NCBI GenBank assembly: GCA_958295865.1
Contig: CATQHF010000006.1
Coordinates: 231,466 to 295,465 of the forward strand
Length of the DNA stretch: 64,000 nt
From: an uncultured Dehalococcoidia bacterium
GTDB lineage: Bacteria > Chloroflexota > Dehalococcoidia > Lucifugimonadales > JADFKI01
Direction: 5' to 3'
Shown here: positions 18,261 to 29,367 of the stretch, piece after piece
How positions within the stretch are numbered: position 1 is the first letter of the stretch
How the letters are laid out: every line of letters begins with the position of its first letter
Program-made: the position numbers and the translations under genes
Notes under the pieces: generated by a model
Seen by the model: only the letters and a program-made list of their open reading frames with translations
What the model was told of the DNA's origin: nothing
Databases searched by the model: none

Positions 18261-19604
18261 ATGCGAGAAAGTATAATTCGGCTCAATGTTAAAATTACTT
18301 GTTACTCGCGGCGTCCGTTGGCAGTAGGCACATCAGGGCGTCAGACGAACCCACCCGGCAGAGGTGAGCCACCGATAAGCAGGCGCGGCTTGAGGCCGTG
18401 GTCTGCGCTTGCGTTTCGGGATTACAGGATGCTATGGCTGTCGGGCGTCGCCCAGATGGTTACGATGCAGATGCGGATGCTCGTGAGCGGCGTATGGCTG
18501 TATGAAGTCACAGGCTCCGGGCTGCAATTGGGACTGCTGGGCGTGGTGCAGCTGGTGATGCAGCTGCCCGCTATCCTCTACGGCGGGGCGCTCGCCGACC
18601 AGATAGACCGCAAGAAGCTGATGGCATATACGCAGCTGGTCAGCCTCGCGCTCATCGGCGCGATGACCGTACTCGCGGCCGGCGACAACCTGCGTCCGTG
18701 GCACATCTACGCCGTTACCGCCATATTAAGCGTGGCAAGCACCCTCGGAAGCCCGTCGCGCTCCGCGCTTACGGCGAATGTGGTGCCGCGCTCCCACCTG
18801 ATGCACGCCGTCGCGCTGAATACCGCCACCTTCCAAGTCGGAGCGGTTGCCGCGCCCTTGGCGTTTGCCGCTGCCATATCGTACTTTGAAGATTATGTGT
18901 ACATATTCGCGCTGACGACGATAATAGCGCTGCCAAGCGTGGCGCTGCCACTGCTGATAAAGGTGTCCGGCATACCCGTCGACAGGCAGCGCGACGGCTC
19001 CATGCTCAGTCGGATGTGGGACGGCTTCCTCTATGTCAAGACGCACCCCATACTGCCGGGCTTGTACATCATGGACATCGGCGTTACCATCGTCAGCCAC
19101 TATCGCCAGATATTGCCGTTGTTCGCCGACAAGCTGTTCAAGGGCGGCGCGGCGACCGTGGGCATACTGACAGCCGCGAATTCGGCAGGCGGCATTCTGG
19201 GCACTTTCTCCGTGCTGTTCCTCACGAGATACAGGGCAAAGGGCATGCTGGTGGTATATGCGACCCTTGCCTACGCCGCGCTGCTGATAGTCTTCGGCTT
19301 TACGACATCGCTGTGGCTGGGCGTCATCATACTCGCCGGGCTTGGCGCGTCGGACGCGGTGGGAATGGCGACGCGGCAGACGACCGTGCAGCTCACGACA
19401 TCGGACAACATGCGCGGGCGCGCCGTGAGTTTCTCGTCCGTGTCCGCGATGACGGCGAACAACCTAGGCACCTTCGAGGTGGGCTTCATGTCTGAAGCCA
19501 TCGGAGCGGACAAGACGCTGATACTTGGCGGGGCAGTCGGCATCGTTGTCGTGCTCATCGTTTGGGCTATGGTAAGAGGCATACGCGATTATCGCTATCC
19601 GTGA
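18261..19604 (+). CDS. MFS transporter
   Basis: A major-facilitator membrane protein of 447 residues as listed, with about 12 hydrophobic segments. It starts SALAFRDYRMLWLSGVAQM and has the loop motif GGALADQIDRKKLM, a variant of the MFS GxxxDRxGRR signature, between TM2 and TM3. This belongs to the group of TMEM175-unrelated drug/solute exporters often called MFS_3 or enterobactin-exporter-like; the substrate is unknown. The ATG at 18261 adds a basic 43-residue leader before the family start, and a TTG at 18390 is an equally plausible start. A related but distinct MFS gene lies at 51509. Confidence 0.85.
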   Translation: MRESIIRLNVKITCYSRRPLAVGTSGRQTNPPGRGEPPISRRGLRPWSALAFRDYRMLWLSGVAQMVTMQMRMLVSGVWLYEVTGSGLQLGLLGVVQLVMQLPAILYGGALADQIDRKKLMAYTQLVSLALIGAMTVLAAGDNLRPWHIYAVTAILSVASTLGSPSRSALTANVVPRSHLMHAVALNTATFQVGAVAAPLAFAAAISYFEDYVYIFALTTIIALPSVALPLLIKVSGIPVDRQRDGSMLSRMWDGFLYVKTHPILPGLYIMDIGVTIVSHYRQILPLFADKLFKGGAATVGILTAANSAGGILGTFSVLFLTRYRAKGMLVVYATLAYAALLIVFGFTTSLWLGVIILAGLGASDAVGMATRQTTVQLTTSDNMRGRAVSFSSVSAMTANNLGTFEVGFMSEAIGADKTLILGGAVGIVVVLIVWAMVRGIRDYRYP

Positions 19605-19680
19605 CCGCCGTTAAAGTTGCCTTTTACGGACACGGGGGATAACATCGATAGACAAGATTAAAGCAGAGGGAGGCGCTGAA

Positions 19681-20529
19681 ATGACGAGTACGGGATACGC
19701 CAACCCCGATATTCTGGTGGAAACGGACTGGCTCGAAGCGAGGCTGGACGACGCCGACATTCGCATCGTAGATTGCGATCCACTCGACGCCTACGGGCGC
19801 GCGCATATCAAGAACGCCGTCGGAATCCCGGTTCATCACTATATCAAGGAGCCGGGCTACGACGACGACTCACGGGGCTACCCGCTGGTTGCGCCACCGG
19901 ACACGATGAAAGAGGTAATGGAGCGGATGGGCATCGGCGACGATAATCTCGTCGTTGCGTATGACAGCAACGGGGCGCTGTGGTCAACGCGCTTGTGGTG
20001 GGTGCTGAACTACTACGGGCATACCAATGTGAAGGTGCTCAACGGCGGCTGGAAGAAGTGGTACGACGAGGGTCGCCCGACATCCATCAGCGCGGCGGCG
20101 GCGCAGACGGCAACCTTCACGCCCAACGCCAATAGCGACCTAGTCTGCACGCTCGACTACGGCGTCGCCAATGTGGGCAACGACGATGTGGTGTTCCTGG
20201 ATGTGCGCTCCGATGGCGAGTGGGACGGCAGCAACTCGCGCGGCAACGCCCGATCAGGACGCATCCCGGGCGCAGTTCATCTCGAATGGCTGAACTTCAT
20301 CACGGACGACAGCCACCAGACGATCAAGCCTGCCGACGATCTGCGGGCGATGCTTGAAGAGGTGGGGGCGACGCCTGAGAAGGAAGTCGTAACCTATTGA
20401 CAGGGTGGCATCCGTGCGGCGCACGGAGTATTCATCCTGACGCTGCTCGGCTATGACCGGGCGCGCAATTACGACGGCTCAATGGGCGAGTGGGCGAACC
20501 GCGAGAATACGCCGCTTGTGGCAGACTAA
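19681..20529 (+). CDS. Thiosulfate/3-mercaptopyruvate sulfurtransferase, selenoprotein (Sec240)
   Basis: A 282-residue two-domain rhodanese read through UGA 20398-20400. Such enzymes carry sulfane sulfur as a persulfide on one cysteine in the C-terminal domain. The N-terminal, non-catalytic rhodanese domain runs about 8-130 and the catalytic one about 150-280 ([25 protein letters not shown]). The active-site loop reads [13 protein letters not shown], where homologues have Cys at the U position; beyond it the family C-terminus continues ([17 protein letters not shown]) to TAA. A perfect SECIS-like hairpin follows at 20411-20427. The start has a strong GGGAGG site. metH begins 5 nt downstream, so they are probably cotranscribed. 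Sec insertion is inferred; a nonsense mutation is the alternative. Confidence 0.87.
20411..20427 (+). promoter_or_regulatory. Bacterial SECIS-like hairpin in the sulfurtransferase gene
   Basis: A perfect 7-bp stem (TCCGTGC 20411-20417 with GCACGGA 20421-20427) closes the minimal 3-nt loop GGC, with G in both first positions. The loop starts 18 nt after the UGA. Confidence 0.8.
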
Positions 20530-20534
20530 TATCT

Positions 20535-24257
<3,723 letters not shown>

Positions 24258-24312
24258 CGGGTATGGCGCGCGAACCCGCATTGAGTCCGGCAACGGCTGG
24301 CTACTCTACCCT

Positions 24313-26631
24313 CTACCTCTGAGCCACCGGCGGGGCGCTCTGAGAGTCGTCGGGCTTGGTGACGGTCAGCGTGAAGCGCAAATCTCTGGCATTGCTGCAT
24401 TCTTCGTCGGTATCGCATGCATATACGGATACCGTAGTCTTGCCGACATGCGTTCCGTGCAGGATGAGTATGCCGGTATCGGAAATGCTGGTTCCCCTTG
24501 CGACTGCGACCTCGCTGAGTGTGAACTCATAATCCACGATGGCGTCGTCCTCGTCCGGATCGTTGAACGCCGAGGACACATCCATCCTGAACGATTCGCC
24601 CAGCATCAGGTTGCGGTCGGGGATGGCTGCCACGACTTCGGGCTTGTGGTTCCGCTCGTCTTTGGGTTCCTTGACCGTGAGGACGAACTCCATGTTGGAG
24701 AACTCGCTGCAACCTATGGTATTGCAAGCCCTCGCGGAAATCCAAGTGCTGCCCTCATCCGCGCCGATGAGCGTCATCACGCCGGTGGGGGAGAGTTCGG
24801 TTTTTCGCGCCACGCCATCCTTTCTAATCAAGTAGTCGTAGCGTATGACCTTGTGCCGCTCGGGGGCGTCGAACGCGCGCCAGATCTCTATGTAGAGCGT
24901 CTCGCCCACATCTACCCTCTGATCGGAAGTCCTGTTCACCACGCGAGGCAGGTAGCCTTGCGGCGGTATGACCTTCAGCATGAATGTCGCATCCGCTCTG
25001 TTGCTTCGGAGTTCGCCGTCGCTTGCTTCCACGGCGACGTTGGTCGTGCCGACCTGAGTGGCTTGTAGCGTCAGGCTATTGATGCTGGAACTGACAAAGC
25101 CGGTTATCACATCTCGGTTGGTGTGCGAGAAGCGGTATTCTTGGATGTCGTCGCCGTCCGGGTCTTGGAATACCGGCGCAAGGTCTATGGTGATCGAGTC
25201 GCCCACGCGCACGGTGCGATCCGCGATGCTCGCCACGACCTCCGGCGCTCGGTTGGGCGGCGGCAAGACCCTCAGGGCGAATTTCAGAGCCAATTCGCTG
25301 CCGCAAGCGTGACTGTCGCACGCTGAGACCGACACCGTCGTCGTGCCCTGCCGCGTGCCTTGCAGCGTAATTCTGCCGACGTCGTTGATTGCCCCGCTCG
25401 CCAGACCTTCGTCGCTGAGCGAGAACTCGTAATCGACTATGCGATCGCCTTCTACATCCCAGAAGGCGGACTTGACGGGCAAGGAAATCGATTCGCCTAC
25501 GCGCACAGCCTGATCGGAGACGGTGTGCACCGCCTGCGGCGGGCGGTTCGGCGGCGGCGCGACCGTCAGCATGAATGTGAGGTCGCCTAGGTTGCTGCAA
25601 CCGCCGCTGTCGCAGGCTGTCAGAGTAACCCAGGTTTCGCCCTCCATAGAGCCGCTGAGCGTGAGCTTGCCCGCGCCCGTATCGACGCTGCTATCGGCAA
25701 GGCTGGAGTCGCTGAGAATAACCTTGTATCCGGCGACTTGGTTGCCTTCAGGATCGTGGAAGGCTTGGGCGATGTCCAAGACGATGGATTCGTACACCCT
25801 CACGGTTTGAGCGGGGATAGCGGCTACTACCTGCGGCGGCCGGTTTGGGCCGTGCGTGAGCGCCGGCATAGGCGTGGGCTCAGGCGTCGGCATGGCGGTG
25901 GGCGCGGCAGGCGGGATTGCCGTTGGAGTCGGAGAATGCGCGGGCGCGGGCGTCGGCATAGAGGTAGGCGCGGCTTGTGGGGTTGCCGTAGGCGCGAATG
26001 TCGGCTCAGGCGACGGGGTCGACGTGGGCGCGGGCATAGGCGTCTGCGTGGGCATCGCCGTCGGTGTCTGAACGGGCGCAAGCGTGGGCATAGGCGCGGG
26101 TGGAGATGCCTGAGCGGGCAACGGCGTCGATGTGGGCATCGGTGTGGATACGGCGGTGGGCGTGGCGGCGTCGTCGGTGGATTTCACTATAGCAGACAAC
26201 GGTATGGACGCGGACGCATCGCCGACGACTTCGATAATCCAGCTGCCATCGTCCTGCCTGCTGGCGGCGAAATCATACGGCTGCCCGTTGATAAGGGCGT
26301 TTCGGGCGTTTATGACGGTTGCGGCGGTGAGGAACAGGAAGCTGCCCGTCCCGGACGCATCGACGCTGAACTCGTCGGATGTGCCGGGGTATGTGCAGCG
26401 GTCTTGCGCCGAAATCGCCTGCCCAACCTGACAATCCGAGGCGGCAATGGGGGCGTCCGAGGCAGCAGACTGCTCGGACGGCGCATCGGCGGGGGCAGTC
26501 TGGGGCGCGGCTTGCGTCTCCGTAGCTGCGGGCGCAGGGGCCGGCGCTGTATCGGAGCATGCAGCGATGACAATGAGAAGTGTCGCCGTTATCGCCAAGG
26601 TGAGTAACGGTATCTGGCACAGGCGTTTCAT
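24313..26631 (-). CDS. Lipoprotein with five Ig/cadherin-like repeats
   Basis: A 772-residue surface lipoprotein with signal and lipobox cysteine Cys25 (VIAACSD). After a ~130-residue N-terminal domain with two cysteines (DCQVG, DRCTYPG) comes a long Pro/Thr/Ala linker (about 155-265), then five ~95-residue beta-sandwich repeats. Each begins like NRPPQVVAAIP or HKPEVVAAIPDR, followed by a V(R/M)xGES-like turn, an AFxDPEGD-like acidic loop and a CDSGGCSN-like cysteine pair near the end. This is the putative-Ig / cadherin-like type seen in adhesins and calcium-binding surface proteins. The aspartates in DPDGDD could bind calcium. No enzyme domain is seen. It is monocistronic and its 3' end faces metH. 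Confidence 0.82.
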   Translation of the reverse strand: MKRLCQIPLLTLAITATLLIVIAACSDTAPAPAPAATETQAAPQTAPADAPSEQSAASDAPIAASDCQVGQAISAQDRCTYPGTSDEFSVDASGTGSFLFLTAATVINARNALINGQPYDFAASRQDDGSWIIEVVGDASASIPLSAIVKSTDDAATPTAVSTPMPTSTPLPAQASPPAPMPTLAPVQTPTAMPTQTPMPAPTSTPSPEPTFAPTATPQAAPTSMPTPAPAHSPTPTAIPPAAPTAMPTPEPTPMPALTHGPNRPPQVVAAIPAQTVRVYESIVLDIAQAFHDPEGNQVAGYKVILSDSSLADSSVDTGAGKLTLSGSMEGETWVTLTACDSGGCSNLGDLTFMLTVAPPPNRPPQAVHTVSDQAVRVGESISLPVKSAFWDVEGDRIVDYEFSLSDEGLASGAINDVGRITLQGTRQGTTTVSVSACDSHACGSELALKFALRVLPPPNRAPEVVASIADRTVRVGDSITIDLAPVFQDPDGDDIQEYRFSHTNRDVITGFVSSSINSLTLQATQVGTTNVAVEASDGELRSNRADATFMLKVIPPQGYLPRVVNRTSDQRVDVGETLYIEIWRAFDAPERHKVIRYDYLIRKDGVARKTELSPTGVMTLIGADEGSTWISARACNTIGCSEFSNMEFVLTVKEPKDERNHKPEVVAAIPDRNLMLGESFRMDVSSAFNDPDEDDAIVDYEFTLSEVAVARGTSISDTGILILHGTHVGKTTVSVYACDTDEECSNARDLRFTLTVTKPDDSQSAPPVAQR

Positions 26632-26746
26632 GGATTCCCCCGTGGCATCAATTTCGCGTCAACCATCAATGGATGATACGATTATAGATAGCACACTGCG
26701 GGAATTGCAAGGTAGTGAATTAACGGTTCGCGTGATGTCAAGGCGA

Positions 26747-27835
26747 TTATAGGCGTTCAATGAGTGAGGATAGCGAATCCGCAAACTCATTGCGCTGCCA
26801 GCGGCGGATGGCGTCGGCTTGGATTTCGTCGTCGAATTCGCAGGGGTGAAGGGAAAGGCGCTCTAGGCTTGCCGCCTGCCAGACTAGGGCGGGGGCTATG
26901 CGGAGGCTGTCGGCGTGTTCCTGACGCCACTGCTTGAGCAGGCGCAGCCTCTTGCGGGCGGCTTCGCGCTGCTTGCCCGTAACCGGGGGACGCCTCGGCG
27001 CGCTTGGACTTGGGCGTTCAACGGGATGGGCGCGAAGTCCCTGTCGCAGCGCCTTACGCACGCCTGAAGCGGATCTGCCGTAGCGGTATCTTCCGATGCC
27101 CTTCACCTGCGCGAGGTCGGCGCGGGGATTTGCGGCGAGCGTGAGCAGTACGGCGTCGGAGAATATCTTGAACGGGGGCCTGTCGCGGCGCAACGCTTCC
27201 TGTTCGCGGAAGCTATGGAGCGACTTCAGCACAGCCAACCCGTGAGCGTCCAGAGCGCGACTGCCCTTTACCGACAGGAAACTCGCCTTGGTGTCGGGCG
27301 CGGTAAATCTCACATTGGAGAGACGCTCGCACTCCTCCCTGACCCATTCGGTTCTGCCCAGCCCGTCCAGCCTTTCGCGCAGCAGCGTCGTTAGGCGGTC
27401 TAGGTGGCGCACATCTTCCGCCGCATACTCCAGCAGTTCGCTTGAAAGCGGGCGAACCGTCCAGTCGGCGCGCTGGAGCTTCTTGGACTTGGGGACTTCA
27501 ACATCCAGGCACTCTTTCAAGACGGCTGCCAGCCCCAGCTGCTCGTATCCGACGAAGGCGGCGGCGATGCCGGTGTCGAAGAGCGGACGGACACGGAAGC
27601 CCCAATCGCGGTCGAGGCTTCTGATGTCGTAGTCGGCGGCGTGGAAGACTTTTTCCACCGACGGGGCGGCGAGCAGGTCGCCGAGCGGGGTCATGTCTTC
27701 GACGGAGAGGGGGTCGATGAGGTAGGAACTGCCCGCTACTGCAAGCTGCACGAGGCATACGCGCTCAGGGTAGCGGTGGAAGCCGTTGGACTCCAAGTCC
27801 AAGGCTACGCGGGGCTGCTTCAATGCCGACGCCAC
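26747..27835 (-). CDS. Ribonuclease D-like 3'-5' exonuclease with HRDC domain
   Basis: A DEDD-superfamily exonuclease that trims the 3' ends of structured RNAs such as tRNA precursors. The DEDDy motifs are VALDLESNGF (D, E), FHAADYDIRSLDRDW (D) and EYAAEDVRHLDRL (Y, D). An HRDC domain follows (SFREQEALRRDRPPFKIFSDAVLLTLA). The start is unsettled: family-like sequence extends up to about 27870, but the only in-frame ATG/GTG/TTG between the tRNA-Asn end and this point is GTG 27835, used here; a non-standard start near 27868 is possible. The frame stays open through the tRNA, which is not coding. It lies directly behind tRNA-Asn on the same strand, so it may be transcribed with it. Confidence 0.83.
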   Translation of the reverse strand: MASALKQPRVALDLESNGFHRYPERVCLVQLAVAGSSYLIDPLSVEDMTPLGDLLAAPSVEKVFHAADYDIRSLDRDWGFRVRPLFDTGIAAAFVGYEQLGLAAVLKECLDVEVPKSKKLQRADWTVRPLSSELLEYAAEDVRHLDRLTTLLRERLDGLGRTEWVREECERLSNVRFTAPDTKASFLSVKGSRALDAHGLAVLKSLHSFREQEALRRDRPPFKIFSDAVLLTLAANPRADLAQVKGIGRYRYGRSASGVRKALRQGLRAHPVERPSPSAPRRPPVTGKQREAARKRLRLLKQWRQEHADSLRIAPALVWQAASLERLSLHPCEFDDEIQADAIRRWQRNEFADSLSSLIERL

Positions 27836-27939
27836 AACCGCCTTCAGTCGTGCGGCGGTCGTAACAATTTCGGCGCTGGATATTTCGGATTGCGGCTGAA
27901 TCGTTCGGTTACATCCTTGAAAGGCGGGGGTGGAGGCGC

Positions 27940-28014
27940 TGGCTCCGCAGGTAGGATTTGAACCTACGACCGATCGGTTAACAGCCGATTGCTCTACCAC
28001 TGAGCTACTGCGGA
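27940..28014 (-). tRNA. tRNA-Asn (GTT)
   Basis: A complete cloverleaf on the minus strand. The 7-bp acceptor stem is TCCGCAG/CTGCGGA, the D arm GCTCAGTGGTAGAGC, the anticodon stem ATCGG/CCGAT with loop CTGTTAA (anticodon GTT), and the T arm has GGTTCAAATCC. Discriminator G is followed by an encoded CCA at 27942-27940. Confidence 0.96.
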
Positions 28015-28121
28015 GCGTGGGCGCGCGGCTGGGTGCGCCGCAAGGTTCATGATAACACTAGGGCTATCAGGGGACAAGGTTTTGGTGAGCCGGGAATGTG
28101 TTTTGTTTCTTTCGGATTTGC

Positions 28122-28889
28122 CTAGAACCTTTCGGACTCCAGGAATATATGCACCTCAGCCAGCTCGTCCGTTGCGCTTGCCTGCCTGACCTGATTATCA
28201 TCGATGGTAAAGCCGTACACGGCGGGGATTGAGTCCTCGCCATACATCTTTGTCAGTATCTTTGCGGAGTCCCGGGCGCGGTCGATGTCTCTTGAGCCAA
28301 TGACCCCGGACGCCTCGACTGCGATATAGACTGTTTGCCCATCCGCGTTCCTTGCTCGCATTACCATATCGGTGTCTTCCAACCGAGATTCTTCCTCGTC
28401 GGAGATGTCGCCGTTATCGAGCGCCAGTTCCTTCCTGTCGTTAAACTCTTCCGCTGTGCTGGGCGGTTGGACATAGTGTTCCGCCATCCAGAGCGTCTTT
28501 GGCCTTCTCAACCCAAACGCTCTTGCTATTCTCTGGCGCAACCTTGTAGGCATCTTTCCCTCGAGAAGGTAGCCTCTCATATCGTCCAAGCGCCGATCTA
28601 TGCCATCGAAGCGCCGATCTACGCCATCGAAGCGGTCATCCATATCGTCCAAGCGCCGATCTATGTCGTCGAAGCGGTCATCCATGGCGTCCAAGCTCCG
28701 ATCTATGCCATCGAAGCGCTGGTCTATGCCGTCGAAGCGCTGCTCAGTCTCCGTCTTGAACTTGCGGAACTCGTTGGGGAGTTCCAGCAGTTCCTCGGTC
28801 AGCAGCTCGCGCCTTGCGGCGGCGCGGAACTCTTCGTTTTCGCGCAGCAGGCGGATGAAGTCGTCCGTTGTCTCGATTATCATAACCAT
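28122..28889 (-). CDS. Coiled-coil heptad-repeat protein, possible nuclease-like C-terminal domain
   Basis: A 255-residue protein of unknown function. The N-terminal helix (IIETTDDFIRLLRENEEFRAAARRELL) is followed by eight near-perfect heptads of the type RFDGIDR / RLDDMDD (about residues 52-107), which predict a long coiled coil; at DNA level they are a 21-bp tandem repeat. The C-terminal part (about 150-255) contains YIAVEASGVIG and a later AVYGF strand, the kind of E-x-S core seen in some restriction-endonuclease-fold proteins, but the assignment is tentative. ATG 28889 follows GGGGGAGG at 7 nt. It sits beside a MITE copy and the restriction-like genes at 29-36 kb. Confidence 0.7.
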   Translation of the reverse strand: MVMIIETTDDFIRLLRENEEFRAAARRELLTEELLELPNEFRKFKTETEQRFDGIDQRFDGIDRSLDAMDDRFDDIDRRLDDMDDRFDGVDRRFDGIDRRLDDMRGYLLEGKMPTRLRQRIARAFGLRRPKTLWMAEHYVQPPSTAEEFNDRKELALDNGDISDEEESRLEDTDMVMRARNADGQTVYIAVEASGVIGSRDIDRARDSAKILTKMYGEDSIPAVYGFTIDDNQVRQASATDELAEVHIFLESERF

Positions 28890-28951
28890 GTGATTGCCTC
28901 CCCCTTGATTATAGCCGACTCGGTGCGGGGGTGGAAGGCTCGAAATGACAG

Positions 28952-29051
28952 GAGAAAATTGCATTAGTACAAGTTAGCCGTCGATGGGCAAGCGTTTTCA
29001 CCCCCATCCTAACCTTCCCCCAAAGGGGGAAGGGACTAATGCAATTTTCTC
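28952..29051 (-). repeat. MITE-like repeat, copy 2
   Basis: A 100-bp element bounded by GAGAAAATTGCATTAGT and its inverse ACTAATGCAATTTTCTC (17-bp terminal inverted repeats), with the shared core in reverse orientation relative to copies 1 and 4. It carries no coding capacity. Confidence 0.88.
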
Positions 29052-29094
29052 TGACAGGGGGAATGGAGTGGCTGAGGGCGCGGGTTGGCGGTGG

Positions 29095-29367
29095 TTATGA
29101 TGGGAAGCCACGATAGAAGTCGCTCCGATGCCTAAACCTCACCAGAAACGCCACATCGTTCACGACGGTTACGCCTAAGCGATAGTCGCCTATCCTGATG
29201 CGGTAGTGCCGTCCTCTTCGGGTACTCAGGCGTCGGACTTCGGACACTTCGCCGATTGCCGACGCCGACGCCAATTCAGCGATTTTGCGCTCGACTCTGC
29301 GATTCAACGCCGCATCGTTCACGCGCCTCAGGTCGCGCCTGCATCCGGGGCTAGTCAGATACCGCAT
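29095..29367 (-). CDS. RelE/ParE-type toxin-like protein
   Basis: A 90-residue protein with the compact RelE/ParE layout: N-terminal strand MRYLTSPGC, two helices (RDLRRVNDAALNRRVERKIAELA), then a beta-sheet GRHYRIRIGDYRLGVTVVNDVAFLVRFRHRSDFYR. The basic face (YRIRIGDYRLG, RFRHR) matches residues that bind ribosome or RNA in RelE relatives. The start overlaps the end of the upstream methyltransferase gene by 17 bases, so they are translationally coupled. No antitoxin gene is recognisable on either side, which is unusual for this family. It may be an orphan or may pair with a protein encoded elsewhere. Confidence 0.72.
   Translation of the reverse strand: MRYLTSPGCRRDLRRVNDAALNRRVERKIAELASASAIGEVSEVRRLSTRRGRHYRIRIGDYRLGVTVVNDVAFLVRFRHRSDFYRGFPS

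Noticed and set aside
27840..28000. N-terminal extension of RNase D through the tRNA
   Set aside because: The region is a complete tRNA-Asn cloverleaf with encoded CCA, so it is not protein coding.
28560..28745. CRISPR-like array
   Set aside because: The 21-bp units are contiguous, in phase with codons and without spacers; they encode heptads.
28335..28967. 210-residue + strand ORF opposite the heptad-repeat protein
   Set aside because: It is an antisense reading of the 21-bp tandem repeat; the minus-strand gene has a strong ribosome site and sensible coiled-coil pattern.
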